DNA of 64,000 nt from Rothia sp. (in: high G+C Gram-positive bacteria) (GTDB lineage: Bacteria; Actinomycetota; Actinomycetes; Actinomycetales; Micrococcaceae): contig JAUNHE010000003.1 in NCBI GenBank assembly GCA_030524105.1, positions 186,001 to 250,000 on the forward strand, in the 5' to 3' direction. The translations under genes and the position numbers were made by a program. Below are positions 26,657 to 36,259 of this stretch, piece after piece. The notes beneath the pieces are model-generated. The model ran no database searches. It was not told the DNA's origin and was given only the letters and a program-made list of their open reading frames with translations. The first letter of the stretch is position 1. The number at the start of each line of letters is the position of its first letter.

Positions 26657-27085
26657 TTGGCTCCCAAAAAGAAGGTCGCAGGCCTCATTAAGCTGCAAAT
26701 TCAGGCCGGTGCTGCTAATCCGGCTCCGCCAGTTGGTCCCGCCTTGGGCCAGCACGGCGTTAACATTATGGAATTCTGCAAGGCCTACAATGCTGCCACA
26801 GAATCAATGCGCGGCAACATTGTTCCGGTAGAAATCACCGTTTACGAAGACCGTTCCTTTACCTTTGTAACAAAGACTCCTCCAGCTTCGGGCATGATCA
26901 AAAAGGCTGCCGGTGTTTCAAAGGGATCCGGTACTCCCCACACTAATAAGGTTGGGTCAATTACCGAGGCTCAGGTTCGCGAAATTGCAGAAACCAAGAT
27001 GCCAGACCTCAACGCCAACTCGGTAGAAGCGGCTGCAAAAATTATTGCTGGAACCGCCCGATCCATGGGTATTGAGGTTAAGTAA
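26657..27085 (+). CDS. rplK: 50S ribosomal protein L11
   Basis: The 142-residue protein has the usual L11 opening ([20 protein letters not shown]), the [19 protein letters not shown] loop and the C-terminal RNA-binding domain ending in ARSMGIEV. It binds the GTPase centre of 23S rRNA. The start is TTG at 26657, preceded by AAAAGGA; the frame remains open 61 codons further upstream but that part overlaps the promoter and does not resemble L11. The non-ATG start is notable for a highly expressed gene. Confidence 0.95.
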   Translation: MAPKKKVAGLIKLQIQAGAANPAPPVGPALGQHGVNIMEFCKAYNAATESMRGNIVPVEITVYEDRSFTFVTKTPPASGMIKKAAGVSKGSGTPHTNKVGSITEAQVREIAETKMPDLNANSVEAAAKIIAGTARSMGIEVK

Positions 27086-27214
27086 CCTCAGCCCCTTGCT
27101 AGGCACAGCTTTAAAAAAGCGGCCTAGTCCTTGATCATCTAAAGAAGCCCGGATGAACGGGCAGTGGCAGAGTCGGCGCGGCTCACACCACAACTGCATA
27201 AGGAGAATAAGCAG

Positions 27215-27910
27215 ATGGCAAAGCGCAGTAAAGCGTACAAGGCAGCTGTAGCCAAGATCGAAGAGGGTAAACTCTATACCCCGGCCGAGGCAATCAGCTT
27301 AGTTAAAGAGATAGCTTTTGGTAAAACGGACGCAACCGTTGAGGTTGCGCTACGGCTGTCGGTTGACCCCCGCAAGGCTGACCAGATGGTTCGTGGTACG
27401 GTAAATCTGCCCAACGGTACCGGTAAGACTGCCCGGGTTGTTGTTATCGCAGCCGGGGACAAGGCAGCGGCAGCTGAAGAAGCCGGGGCAGATTTTGTTG
27501 GCTCCGACGAGCTGATCGCTAAAATCGCCGGTGGCTGGACTGATTTTGATGCAGCCGTCGCCACCCCGGACATGATGGGTAAGGTAGGCCGTCTGGGTAA
27601 AATCCTCGGTCCCCGTAACCTCATGCCCAACCCCAAGACCGGCACAGTGACCATGGATGTTGCCAAGGCGGTCAAGGATATTAAGGGCGGCAAGATCGAC
27701 TTCCGTGTTGATCGTAATTCAAACCTGCACTTTATTATTGGCAAATCCTCCTTTAGCGCTGAGCAGCTAACGGAGAACTTTACCGCTGCCTTGGAAGAGA
27801 TCAACCGACTTAAGCCCGCTGCAGCTAAGGGACGCTACATTTCCAAGGTCACCCTTGCCAGCACTTTTGGCCCCGGTGTTCCGGTAGACCCAGCAGAAGT
27901 TGCCGCATAA
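27215..27910 (+). CDS. rplA: 50S ribosomal protein L1
   Basis: The 231-residue protein begins [15 protein letters not shown] and contains the L1 signature region around [32 protein letters not shown] precedes the ATG at 27215; 17 further open codons upstream are not supported. L1 builds the stalk at the ribosomal E-site and often represses its own operon mRNA. A strong terminator follows. Confidence 0.96.
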   Translation: MAKRSKAYKAAVAKIEEGKLYTPAEAISLVKEIAFGKTDATVEVALRLSVDPRKADQMVRGTVNLPNGTGKTARVVVIAAGDKAAAAEEAGADFVGSDELIAKIAGGWTDFDAAVATPDMMGKVGRLGKILGPRNLMPNPKTGTVTMDVAKAVKDIKGGKIDFRVDRNSNLHFIIGKSSFSAEQLTENFTAALEEINRLKPAAAKGRYISKVTLASTFGPGVPVDPAEVAA

Positions 27911-27935
27911 GCCTTCATTGCTTGTAGTCAGCTCA

Positions 27936-27975
27936 AGTTAGCCCTTCTTGCCCGCCTAGGTAAGAAGGGCTAACT
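27936..27975 (+). terminator. terminator after rplKA
   Basis: A perfect 14-bp stem AGTTAGCCCTTCTT/AAGAAGGGCTAACT with a 12-nt loop is followed by CTTTG. It ends the rplK-rplA transcript. Confidence 0.75.
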
Positions 27976-28076
27976 CTTTGTAAAGACCGCTAGGGCTAGC
28001 CCTGGCTCGGGGGTAAAACATGCTTGTTGAGCTGAGCCTAGCCTCTCCTTAAAGGCGGTGTGGCACAATAGAGGGC

Positions 28077-29111
28077 ATGGACATGACTGGGCAGCAGGGC
28101 TTGGTAGTGAGCGATCTGTGGCAGGAGTTTAAGACCGAACAGGGAAAGCTGGAGATTTTAAAAGGACTTAATCTTGCTATCGCTGCCGGAGAATTTGTTA
28201 GTCTCCTAGGGGCTTCTGGAGCCGGGAAAACAAGTTTGCTACGGATCATCGCCGGTTTAGACCGGCCTCGTAGCGGCCGGGTAACCTTTGCCGGTAAGGA
28301 GCTTGATCCCGGTCAGGTGGGTTACTTATTCCAAAAGCCGGTACTGTACCCGCATCTGACCGTTAAAGAAAATATTATCTTTGGCAGCAAGCTAAGGGGT
28401 TTTCGGGGAAAACTGGATCAGGATCATTACCGGCGGCTGCTTTCCTTATTGGACATTAAAGACCTGCAAGATCGCCGGCCTGCCCAGCTTTCCGGGGGCC
28501 AGGCCCAGCGGGTAGGTCTTGCTCGAGCCCTGGTGCGCCGGGCAGCCCTGGTACTTTTTGATGAACCGCTCTCTAGCGTGGATGAGGAGCTGAGCGCTTC
28601 TATCAGAGCAGACATAAAAGATCTGCACCGGCAACTTGGTTTTACAGCCCTCTACATTACCCATAATCAAAATGAGGCTTTTGAATTGGGCCAGCGGGTT
28701 GCGGTTCTTGACGCTGGCCGTATTACCCAGCTGGCTAGCCCGCAGCAGTTGCTTAAAGAGCCGGCCAGTCTTGCGGTTGCCCAGCTGACCAGCTACCCCA
28801 GCCTCAATCAGGTGCGGGTGGCTAGCAGTAGAATTCTTGCCCTTAAACCCCAGGCCCTGAGCGACCGCAAAGAAGCGGGAAAAAACAGGGTTCCAGTACG
28901 GCTTTTGACCAGCTATACCACTCTTACCGGTTATGTTTGCTGGGTGCAAACCTGCCAGACAGTTACCTGGCAGACTAAGTCTGGCTTAGTCTTAGCCCTG
29001 CCGGCCGAGACTCGACTGGTGTGGTTAAGTCCGGAAGCGCCGCGGGTAGAGGCCGGTGCCGAGCTGGATCTTTATGCCTCTGCCCAGCAGAGTCTGCTTT
29101 TTACAGGCTAG
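28077..29111 (+). CDS. orphan ABC transporter ATP-binding protein
   Basis: The 344-residue ATPase has Walker A GASGAGKTS, Q-loop LFQKPVLYPHLTV, signature LSGGQAQRVGLARAL, Walker B LVLFDEP and the H-loop in YITHNQNEAF. About 110 residues of C-terminal extension follow, consistent with the regulatory/TOBE region of importer ATPases (sugar, molybdate/sulfate, iron or polyamine types). No permease or binding protein is adjacent. It sits alone between rplA and rplJ. modAB in this window lacks an ATPase, so it could be a partner, but a shared sugar-importer ATPase is equally possible. Confidence 0.85.
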   Translation: MDMTGQQGLVVSDLWQEFKTEQGKLEILKGLNLAIAAGEFVSLLGASGAGKTSLLRIIAGLDRPRSGRVTFAGKELDPGQVGYLFQKPVLYPHLTVKENIIFGSKLRGFRGKLDQDHYRRLLSLLDIKDLQDRRPAQLSGGQAQRVGLARALVRRAALVLFDEPLSSVDEELSASIRADIKDLHRQLGFTALYITHNQNEAFELGQRVAVLDAGRITQLASPQQLLKEPASLAVAQLTSYPSLNQVRVASSRILALKPQALSDRKEAGKNRVPVRLLTSYTTLTGYVCWVQTCQTVTWQTKSGLVLALPAETRLVWLSPEAPRVEAGAELDLYASAQQSLLFTG

Positions 29112-29289
29112 GCTTACCCAAAAGCTGTGATGCTAGCCGCAGCCCTAGCTGCTGGCTTGCAAAAGGTTGCTGGCTATGGTTAGATGAAGGAACCAAAGAC
29201 CGCCGGTCTTGGCTTTTTCTGCCCAGATATATTTCTGGGTGACTAGCCAGATAAGAGTTCAGCTAAGGACCGCCCGCGCAGGTGATAGA

Positions 29290-29412
29290 AGTATAGGCAA
29301 GAATGTCTTTAGACATTTTTGTATTCTGCCTCGTCGCTTGTGCGCCGAGGTTTTTTATGTGCCCTCAGCTAGATAAAAGCCAGGCTGGCGAGAAAAAATC
29401 GGAAGGAATACC
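29290..29412 (+). promoter_or_regulatory. candidate L10 leader upstream of rplJL
   Basis: The untranslated region before rplJ holds a small hairpin AATGTC-TTTA-GACATT (29302-29317). A terminator-like hairpin follows, CCTCG/CGAGG plus TTTTTT (29329-29356). L10 or the L10-L12 complex commonly binds such leaders to control rplJL; the assignment rests on position and structure only. The rest of 29112-29412 shows no gene. Confidence 0.5.
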
Positions 29413-29943
29413 ATGGCGACACAGGAAAAGATCGCTGCTGTTTCCGAACTCAAAGAACGCTTTGAGGGCTCAAACGCAGTTATCCTCACTGAGTATCGTG
29501 GTCTCTCCGTGGCAAAGCTTAAGGAGCTACGCCGCGCGCTGGGAGCAGAGACCGAATATGCTGTGGTGAAGAACACTCTAGCCGGAATTGCGGCTAAGGA
29601 AGCTGGCATCGAGGCATTCGAGGGCCATCTTGCAGGACCGAGCGCAATTGCTTTCATCAACGGTGAAATGATTGATGCTGCAAAAGCCCTGCGTGACTTC
29701 GCCAAAGAGAACCCGCAACTGATTATTAAGAGCGGCTACTACGAGGGCAAAGCCCTGGACGAAGCCGGTATTAACACCTTTGCCAACCTTGAATCCCGTG
29801 AGGTACTACTGGCCAAGGTCGCCGGTGGCGCAAAGGGTGCTCTTGCCAAGATTGCTCGGACCGTGGATGCACTGCGCATCAAACTCGAAGAGCAGGACGG
29901 CGCCAAAGAACAGGCCGCTACTGCGGACGATAGTCAGGCTTAA
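29413..29943 (+). CDS. rplJ: 50S ribosomal protein L10
   Basis: The 176-residue protein shows the L10 pattern: KIAAVSELKERFEGSNAVIL, TEYRGLSVAKLKELRRAL, the TEYAVVKNTLAGIAA segment and GPSAIAF. The C-terminal helix that carries L7/L12 dimers ends in an acidic tail. GGAAGGAATACC precedes the ATG. It anchors the ribosomal stalk and is followed by rplL. Confidence 0.96.
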   Translation: MATQEKIAAVSELKERFEGSNAVILTEYRGLSVAKLKELRRALGAETEYAVVKNTLAGIAAKEAGIEAFEGHLAGPSAIAFINGEMIDAAKALRDFAKENPQLIIKSGYYEGKALDEAGINTFANLESREVLLAKVAGGAKGALAKIARTVDALRIKLEEQDGAKEQAATADDSQA

Positions 29944-30060
29944 GCCCGGCCTGGAAGGCCGGTTTTATTACCTTTAGCTGACCAGCACCAGGCTGGTTGC
30001 AACCCACAGATGTTTAGTCAGGTCTCAACCTGACCTTTAAGATAAGAAGGAGCCAAGTAC

Positions 30061-30438
30061 ATGGCTAAGCTCTCCATTGAGGAACTCATCGAAGCTTTTA
30101 AGGAACTCTCCCTCGTTGAGGTTTCTGAATTTGTTAAAGCTTTTGAAGAAGAATTTGACGTTACTGCCGCTGCTCCGGTTGCTGTTGCCGGCGCTGCAGG
30201 TGGCGAAGCTGCTGCAGCTGAAGAAAAAGACGAATTTGACGTTGTTCTTGAAGCAGCTGGCGATAAGAAAATTGCCGTTATTAAGGAAGTTCGTGCGCTC
30301 ACTTCCTTGGGTCTTAAAGAAGCTAAAGACCTGGTTGACAGCGCTCCTAAGGCTGTGCTGGAAGGTGCTTCTAAGGAAGATGCAGAGAAGGCAAAAGAGC
30401 AGCTTGAGGGTGCTGGGGCAACCGTTACTCTTAAGTAA
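30061..30438 (+). CDS. rplL: 50S ribosomal protein L7/L12
   Basis: The 125-residue protein has the N-terminal dimerisation domain ([20 protein letters not shown]), an Ala-rich hinge and the C-terminal factor-binding domain ([39 protein letters not shown], ending GATVTLK). AGAAGGAG precedes the ATG. The stalk protein recruits translation GTPases. Confidence 0.97.
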   Translation: MAKLSIEELIEAFKELSLVEVSEFVKAFEEEFDVTAAAPVAVAGAAGGEAAAAEEKDEFDVVLEAAGDKKIAVIKEVRALTSLGLKEAKDLVDSAPKAVLEGASKEDAEKAKEQLEGAGATVTLK

Positions 30439-30471
30439 ATTTTCTTCTTGTCAAAAAGGCTTGAGGGCCGC

Positions 30472-30533
30472 GGGGTGCTGCCGATTGTGGCGGCACCCCC
30501 GTCTTTTTAAAGGCAGGCGAAAAACCTGCCTTT
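30472..30533 (+). terminator. double terminator after rplL
   Basis: First hairpin: GGGGTGCTGCC/GGCGGCACCCC (11 bp) followed by a U-rich stretch at 30502-30508. Second: AAAGGCAGG/CCTGCCTTT (9 bp, 30509-30533) followed directly. Together they isolate the ribosomal operon from the sucrose genes. Confidence 0.85.
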
Positions 30534-30652
30534 CTGTAGGCAAGCACCGGGGTAAGGGCCTGCTGCCCGTCCTCCTTGCTGCCTTAATAGTGGCGAAAAA
30601 TCTGGCTGAGTTGGCGGTGGCTTAGCCTGGAAGGGGCAACCTGTTGTAATAT

Positions 30653-30734
30653 AGCAAACGTTTGACATAACCGGTACCGCAGGACGTGTGGCCTGGTCTA
30701 CCTTTAACTTTTTCTTTACCGAGTAAACGATTGA
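30653..30734 (+). promoter_or_regulatory. operator-like sites upstream of the GH32 gene
   Basis: CAAACGTTTG (30655-30664, perfect palindrome) and TAAACGATTG (30724-30733) look like LacI-family operators centred on CG. A related site precedes the PTS gene. They are probably recognised by the LacI regulator at 35.2-36.3 kb. The rest of 30534-30750 shows no ORF. Confidence 0.6.
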
Positions 30735-30750
30735 GACAGCGAGTTAATTT

Positions 30751-32256
30751 ATGGATTTTATACCGTCGCGCTATTCTGCAGATGAATTAGTGCTTCAGGC
30801 AGAGAAATCTTTTGATACTTTTTCTCAGCAGACCAGGGAGGACCCTGATTATCCGGCTATTCATTTGGCTCCCCCTGTCGGTAGGCTTAACGACCCCAAT
30901 GGCCTGGTCTATCAGGACGGTATCTACCACGCTTTTTACCAGTATTCACCGGTACACCCTATTCGAGCGGTTTTTTGGCGGCACGCCACCAGCCGGGATC
31001 TTACCTATTGGCAGGACGACAAGACAGCTATTGCTCCGGTGCAATGGTACGACCAGAACGGCTGCTATTCAGGCTCTGGACTGGTGGGAGATAAGGGTGA
31101 GTTAGAGTTTTTCTATACCGGCAATGTCAAGAATGACCGGGGGGAACGTCAGACCTACCAGTGTCTTTTTACCTCCGACGACGGCGGAAAAAGCTTTAAA
31201 CGCTCCGCGGATAACCCGCTGATTTCTGGCCCCGCACCGGGTTATACGGCCCACTATCGGGACCCGCACGTTTTTGAACGGCAGGGCCGCTGGTGGGCAG
31301 TACTGGGGGCTCAGCGCCAGAACATGACCGGGGCAGTGGTCTACTACACGTCCCAGGATAGAAGAAACTGGGATTTTGCTGGCGAGATAGAATTTTCTGA
31401 CCCCTCCTTAAGCTCTTTTGCTTATATGTTTGAGTGCCCTCTGCTGTTTAGCCTAGAAGATCAGGGTTCCGGGCAGCTGCTGGATGTGCTCATGTTCTGC
31501 CCTCAGGGTTTGGATGCTCAGGGAGAGAAGTTTAACAATATTTATCAGTGCGGTTATATTGTGGGCCGGCTAGAAGGTAATTACTTTGAGGTGCTCACTC
31601 CTTTTACTGAGTTCGATTCGGGATTTGAGTTCTATGCCCCGCAGGTCTTCAGCGGTCTGGCCGACCACCAGCGGCAGGCGGTACTTTTGGCCTGGATGGG
31701 TAACGCTGAACAAGATGACCAGCCGTCCTGGGAGCACCACTGGGTTCATATGCTGACCTATCCGCGTAGTCTGAGCCTGTATGAGGGTAAGCTCTACCAG
31801 CGTCCGGTGCCTCAACTGGAGCAGCTACTGCCTACCTTTCCTACTCAGCTGGGTCCTGCCGGTCAACTGCTGGCTTATCGGTCAGCTGCAACCTTCAGGT
31901 TAAAGGCAGTGCTCGATCTTGCTGCTACGCCCATCAATCTTAATATTTTTGATAGCAAGGGGCTGGCTGTGGTGCTGACGGTTGATCGGGACCTCATGAT
32001 TATGGACCGGGTGGGAACCCGCTATACAACCGGCGGTAGCTTACGTCGGGCCAACGTTAATCATCAGCTGGAGCATTCTTTGGATCTTTTGTTTGATGCC
32101 TCTGCCCTGGAAGTTTTTTTTGATGACGGGGCGGTAGCTTTTACGGGCAGAACTTATTTTCACGGCGGTATTAAGTCAATTACATTTACCTCTGCTGACG
32201 GGCTGCCAGCGCCAGAAAAAGTAAAGCATATACAATTTGGGCAGCTGGAAAATTAG
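30751..32256 (+). CDS. scrB: GH32 sucrose-6-phosphate hydrolase
   Basis: The 501-residue enzyme has the GH32 catalytic triad motifs: GRLNDPNGL with the nucleophile Asp, YRDPHVF with the transition-state Asp and FECPLLFS with the acid/base Glu. A C-terminal beta-sandwich follows. GH32 enzymes hydrolyse beta-fructosides; the neighbouring sucrose PTS makes sucrose-6-phosphate the likely substrate, giving glucose-6-phosphate and fructose. There is no signal peptide, fitting a cytoplasmic enzyme. A levan- or inulin-degrading role cannot be excluded. Confidence 0.9.
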   Translation: MDFIPSRYSADELVLQAEKSFDTFSQQTREDPDYPAIHLAPPVGRLNDPNGLVYQDGIYHAFYQYSPVHPIRAVFWRHATSRDLTYWQDDKTAIAPVQWYDQNGCYSGSGLVGDKGELEFFYTGNVKNDRGERQTYQCLFTSDDGGKSFKRSADNPLISGPAPGYTAHYRDPHVFERQGRWWAVLGAQRQNMTGAVVYYTSQDRRNWDFAGEIEFSDPSLSSFAYMFECPLLFSLEDQGSGQLLDVLMFCPQGLDAQGEKFNNIYQCGYIVGRLEGNYFEVLTPFTEFDSGFEFYAPQVFSGLADHQRQAVLLAWMGNAEQDDQPSWEHHWVHMLTYPRSLSLYEGKLYQRPVPQLEQLLPTFPTQLGPAGQLLAYRSAATFRLKAVLDLAATPINLNIFDSKGLAVVLTVDRDLMIMDRVGTRYTTGGSLRRANVNHQLEHSLDLLFDASALEVFFDDGAVAFTGRTYFHGGIKSITFTSADGLPAPEKVKHIQFGQLEN

Positions 32257-32311
32257 GAAATAACGCCCAGTTTTTGTCCAAAAAACTTTTTCTTTCGATC
32301 TGGTTATTTAT

Positions 32312-32352
32312 CTTACAGTTGATTGTGTTCATGGTAATATGTCAATCGTTTA
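32312..32352 (+). promoter_or_regulatory. promoter and operator of the sucrose PTS gene
   Basis: CTTACA (32312) and TAATAT (32335) are spaced by 17 bp. The operator-like CAATCGTTTA (32343-32352) starts 2 bp after the -10, where a LacI repressor would block initiation. Its reverse complement, TAAACGATTG, is identical to the core of the site upstream of scrB. Confidence 0.65.
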
Positions 32353-32438
32353 GCACACTACCGTAGAAGTCGCACACACTTCTCGTGCCGGCCGGGCCCT
32401 GTCAGCCTAGCCGGCTGATACGCACTCAAGGAGATGAC

Positions 32439-34412
32439 ATGGATCATAAATCCGTGGCGCAGCAGGTACTGGTACACCTTGGCGGGATCGAGAACATCCA
32501 GGCCGGTGCCCACTGTGCAACCCGCCTGCGACTGGTTATTAAAGACCAGAAAGCTATTGACCATGCCGGGCTTGAAGCCATGGAGGACCTCAAAGGGACC
32601 TTTGAAAACGCCGGCCAGTTTCAGATCATTGTAGGCCCGGGAGACGTTAACCAGGTGTACCGGCATATGGCTGCTGCCGGCATGCCCGAAGTCTCCAAGG
32701 ACGAGCTTAAGTCGATTGCTGCCGGCAAAGGGAATATTGTTACCCGCTTCTTAAAGCTGGTTTCAGATATTTTTGTACCCCTGGTTCCGGTTCTGGTCGG
32801 CGGCGGTATGCTCATGGCCCTTAACAACGTGCTTACCGCCCAAAATCTCTTTGGTCCGCAGTCTCTGATTGAGATGTATCCGCAGTGGCAGGGCTTTTCG
32901 GAAATCATTAACCTTCTTGCCGCAGCTCCCTTTGCCTTCCTGCCGGCAATTGTTGGCTATTCGGCCACCAAGGTCTACGGGGGTAACCCCTATCTGGGCC
33001 TGACCATGGGTCTGGCTATGCTCTCCCCGAGTTTGGCTAATGGCTATTCCGTTGCAGCTCTCTTACAGGGGCCGGTTGTTGCCGAGGACGGTAGCGTTAC
33101 GACCATGGCTTACTGGGACCTCTTCGGTTTGCAGGTTGCTCAGAGTGGCTACCAGGGGACGGTCCTTCCTATTTTGGTCATCGCCTATATTTTGACCCTG
33201 ATCGAAAAGAGCTTCCACAAGGTCTTACGCGGGGTAGTGGACTTTATCTTTACCCCCACGCTGACCCTACTTATTACCGGTTTCTTGACCTTTGTCCTGG
33301 TGGGACCGGCACTCTTTACCGCCGGAACCTGGCTGGGCGAAGGCATTAACTGGCTCTACAGCACGGCAGGCCCGCTGGGTGGTCTGATTTTTGGTGCCCT
33401 GTACTCGGCTATTGTTATTACCGGTTTGCACCAGTCCTTTCCGCCTATTGAGACCATGCTGTGGGCCCAGGGCGGTTCCTTTATCTTTGCCATCGCTTCT
33501 ATGGCCAACGTCGCCCAAGGCGCCGCTGCCTTAGCGGTATTCTTAACTACCCGGGATAAAAAGATTAAGGGTGTTGCCGGTGGCTCCTTCCCCTCGGCAT
33601 TCTTGGGCATTACTGAACCAGCTATTTTTGGTGTTAACCTCCGGCTGCGCTGGCCCTTCTACTCTGCGGCCCTGGGTGCTGCTGTGGGCGGTCTTTTGAT
33701 TGCCCTCTTTGGAGTTAAGGCTTCGGCCCTGGGGGCAGCGGGCCTGCTAGGTTTCCTCTCTATTGATAACACCGTTGGCGCTGGCTGGGGTGGCTTCTGG
33801 CTTGCCTTGCTGGCAGCAACGGTGGTCAGCTTTGTTGTTGCCTGGATTTGGGGCCGCAAGGCTGCCGCTGCAAAGGCAGCTGAGGATGAGGTCGCTCCTG
33901 AGGCTGCTTTGGTGGGAACCGACGGTTATGGCTTAAGCGCTCACCTAGACGGCACGGTTTTTGAGCTAGCGGAGGTTTCGGACCAAAGCTTTGCCAGTGG
34001 TGCTCTGGGCCCGGGTGCTGCCATTGATCCTAGCCGGGGACGGCTGCTGGCACCCGCTGCCGGTAAGATAACCGTTGCCTTTCCCACCGGTCACGCCGTG
34101 GGCATGAAGACCGATCAGGGTCTGGAGTTGCTTATGCATATAGGCTTTGACACGGTGGAGTTAGACGGAAGGCATTTTATCTGCAAGGTAAATCAGGGCC
34201 AGCAAGTTGAGCGTGGAGAAGTCCTGGTGGAATTTGATATGCAAAAAATTGCCGAGGCTGGCTATAGCTTAACGACCCCCCTGGTGATTACCAATGCCAA
34301 AAAAACGGTGGCTAAAACCGGCTTTGCTGCCGGTATCTCTGCTGGTCAAACTATAAATGCAGGGGATGATTTCCTGAGCGTTCTGGCTAAGGAGCAGCAG
34401 CAAACTGCATAA
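32439..34412 (+). CDS. scrA: sucrose-type PTS transporter, fused EIIBCA
   Basis: The 657-residue protein has EIIB at the N-terminus, with the phosphorylated cysteine in HCATRLRLVI, then a multi-helix EIIC channel and a C-terminal EIIA domain with the phosphohistidine in LMHIGFDTVEL. The order B-C-A and the EIIC segment around FLPAIVGYSATKVYGGNP place it in the glucose/sucrose/beta-glucoside superfamily; scrB next door indicates sucrose. AAGGAGATGAC precedes the ATG at 32439. Having its own EIIA makes it independent of a separate IIA-Glc. General PTS proteins EI and HPr are not in the window. Confidence 0.9.
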   Translation: MDHKSVAQQVLVHLGGIENIQAGAHCATRLRLVIKDQKAIDHAGLEAMEDLKGTFENAGQFQIIVGPGDVNQVYRHMAAAGMPEVSKDELKSIAAGKGNIVTRFLKLVSDIFVPLVPVLVGGGMLMALNNVLTAQNLFGPQSLIEMYPQWQGFSEIINLLAAAPFAFLPAIVGYSATKVYGGNPYLGLTMGLAMLSPSLANGYSVAALLQGPVVAEDGSVTTMAYWDLFGLQVAQSGYQGTVLPILVIAYILTLIEKSFHKVLRGVVDFIFTPTLTLLITGFLTFVLVGPALFTAGTWLGEGINWLYSTAGPLGGLIFGALYSAIVITGLHQSFPPIETMLWAQGGSFIFAIASMANVAQGAAALAVFLTTRDKKIKGVAGGSFPSAFLGITEPAIFGVNLRLRWPFYSAALGAAVGGLLIALFGVKASALGAAGLLGFLSIDNTVGAGWGGFWLALLAATVVSFVVAWIWGRKAAAAKAAEDEVAPEAALVGTDGYGLSAHLDGTVFELAEVSDQSFASGALGPGAAIDPSRGRLLAPAAGKITVAFPTGHAVGMKTDQGLELLMHIGFDTVELDGRHFICKVNQGQQVERGEVLVEFDMQKIAEAGYSLTTPLVITNAKKTVAKTGFAAGISAGQTINAGDDFLSVLAKEQQQTA

Positions 34413-34433
34413 AAAATAATCCTTAAAAATAGG

Positions 34434-34464
34434 GGCCCCCAGAGGTTTTGTGATTCTGGGGGCC
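34434..34464 (+). terminator. terminator after the sucrose PTS gene
   Basis: A 10-bp stem GGCCCCCAGA/TCTGGGGGCC with an 11-nt loop lies 21 bp after the stop codon, followed by TATTGCTG. Confidence 0.7.
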
Positions 34465-34593
34465 TATTGCTGTCCGGGTTCTGAGTAAATATTTAAAAAC
34501 CTTCTTCGTAAAGTTGCTGATCAAAGCGCGAATTATTTATTAACTCGTTATATATTATTGGTGCTGGGTTTGGTTAATATTTGAGAGGTAACA

Positions 34594-35223
34594 ATGCAAG
34601 AGCCTAATAAATCATATTCAGTACGTGAAGCATTCGCTGAAGATTACCCTAGGGTAATTGCTACATTGACTAATGCATTTGCCAAGGATCCCGTGATGAG
34701 TAAAGCGATGGGTGGCAAGCTGAGAACCCAAAAAATTAAAGAACTCTTTGGATTTCAGATACGTACCAGCTATGCGCCACATGGAAAAATTGATCTGGCA
34801 ATCACGGAAGAAGGCCAGGTACTGGGAGCTGCGCTCTGGATGAGTCCCCAGGGGCAGAGGGTTAGTATTACTTCGGACTTAAAACACCTGGGTGGCTACA
34901 CCAAGGCCCTGGGATCATCGGTTGTTTCAGCGGCACTGACAGAGTACAAACTGCTGGCAGCCCGCCCCAAGTTCCCCCACTGGTATCTCTACGCTATTGG
35001 AGTGGATTCCGCAGCGCGTTCCATGGGAGTTGGAGGAGCCCTGCTTGATTACCGCCTTAAGGAGCTGGGGGAGTACCCGGCCTACCTGGAGGCCTCTACC
35101 TTCCGCAATGCCTCCCTTTACCGTAGACACGGTTTTGTGGAACTGGGGCCTTTTGCTAGCGGTAAACCGGCTGTAGGCATGTGGCATCCGGCACCGCAGA
35201 GCGCCATCGATAACCACCTCTAA
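34594..35223 (+). CDS. GNAT family N-acetyltransferase
   Basis: The 209-residue protein has a single GNAT fold: REAFAEDYPRVIATLTNAFA at the start, then the acetyl-CoA loop VDSAARSMGVGGALLDYRL and the final YLEASTFRNASLYRRHGFVE. The substrate is unknown; relatives act on small amines, antibiotics or protein N-termini. GAGAGGTAAC precedes the ATG. The 180 bp upstream are AT-rich, unlike the surroundings. It converges on the LacI regulator and may be a newcomer in the sucrose locus. Confidence 0.8.
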   Translation: MQEPNKSYSVREAFAEDYPRVIATLTNAFAKDPVMSKAMGGKLRTQKIKELFGFQIRTSYAPHGKIDLAITEEGQVLGAALWMSPQGQRVSITSDLKHLGGYTKALGSSVVSAALTEYKLLAARPKFPHWYLYAIGVDSAARSMGVGGALLDYRLKELGEYPAYLEASTFRNASLYRRHGFVELGPFASGKPAVGMWHPAPQSAIDNHL

Positions 35224-35233
35224 GGCTGTGGAC

Positions 35234-36259
35234 TTAGGAAAGCACCCGGCTGCGACGCACGCTGCTGCCGTAATGAATTTGTACAGGCAAAATGTCGGCA
35301 GCCTGCTCGGCGGAATCTGCCTGGGCACTGTCAAAGGACGTAGCCTTGCCATTAACGGCTGCCAGGAGCCTATCAACAGCCCGCAGCGCTACGAGGTCCA
35401 GGGGCTGGACAACCGTGGCCAGATGGGGCAGCAGGGTGCGAACCACGCCGGTGCCGTCAAAACCAATGACCTGAAAATCATCCGGGATACTACGGCCCTT
35501 AAGGGTGGCCCACTGAAGAGCCAGGGCGGCGTAGGTATCGTTAGAGGCAAAAACAGCATCGACTTCTGGGTGATTGTTGAGGTAATTGGAGATAGCCTCT
35601 TCCTGAGAGGTGTTGCTGGTTTTAAAACCCAGTTCAACAATGCGTGGCTCTACTCCGGCAGCTTTAAGAGCGTCCCGGTAGCCACGCTGGCGCAGGTTGG
35701 TGGCTGAAATGGTTGAGGTAAAGTGCACAATATTTTTGGCTCCACCAGCCAAAAGGGTTTCGCTAGCCTGTAAGGCACCGTCGTAATTATCGGAGCGAAT
35801 ATTGGGGTACTTGCCGGTCTTGACCCGGTCAATGGTAACAAGAGGAGCATCCAGGTGAGGGGAGTTAGCTACGACATCTGAATGAGCCCCGGTAATGACC
35901 CCATCCACCTGGTTACCTAAGAGCATATCCAAATAACGAGCTTCTAATTCGGGGTGATCTTCACTGTTGCACAGGATAACCTTATAGCCAGCGTCTGCTA
36001 GCTTGGATTCAATGCGGTAGGCTAATTCCCCATAAAAAGGGTTAGCCACGGTAGGAAAAACCAGGCCAATCAAATGCGTTTTTTGCTCCTGCAAAGAGCG
36101 GGCAATAGCATTGGGGCGGTAATTAATTTGCTGCATGGCGCTTTGGACTTTATTGCGTGTTTTGCTGCTGATGTAGCCGCGATTGTTAAGAACACGCGAA
36201 ACGGTGGTAGGGGATACGCCAGCTACGGCTGCCACGTCTTCGAGCTTGGGTTTTGCCAT
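35234..36259 (-). CDS. scrR: LacI-family regulator, probably of the sucrose genes
   Basis: The 341-residue protein has the LacI helix-turn-helix at residues 5-25 (LEDVAAVAGVSPTTVSRVLN), the hinge RPNAIARSL and a periplasmic-binding-protein-like sugar domain. LacI proteins of this type bind CG-centred palindromes like those upstream of scrB and scrA. AAGGATCCCTC precedes the ATG. A weak partial site (AGCGGTTTGA at 36271-36280) lies just upstream of its own start, so self-control is possible. The ligand (sucrose, fructose or a phosphate) cannot be read from sequence. Confidence 0.85.
   Translation of the reverse strand: MAKPKLEDVAAVAGVSPTTVSRVLNNRGYISSKTRNKVQSAMQQINYRPNAIARSLQEQKTHLIGLVFPTVANPFYGELAYRIESKLADAGYKVILCNSEDHPELEARYLDMLLGNQVDGVITGAHSDVVANSPHLDAPLVTIDRVKTGKYPNIRSDNYDGALQASETLLAGGAKNIVHFTSTISATNLRQRGYRDALKAAGVEPRIVELGFKTSNTSQEEAISNYLNNHPEVDAVFASNDTYAALALQWATLKGRSIPDDFQVIGFDGTGVVRTLLPHLATVVQPLDLVALRAVDRLLAAVNGKATSFDSAQADSAEQAADILPVQIHYGSSVRRSRVLS

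Noticed and set aside
35228-35707. 159-codon plus-strand open frame opposite the LacI gene
   Set aside because: It is antisense to a clear LacI regulator and has no domain of its own.
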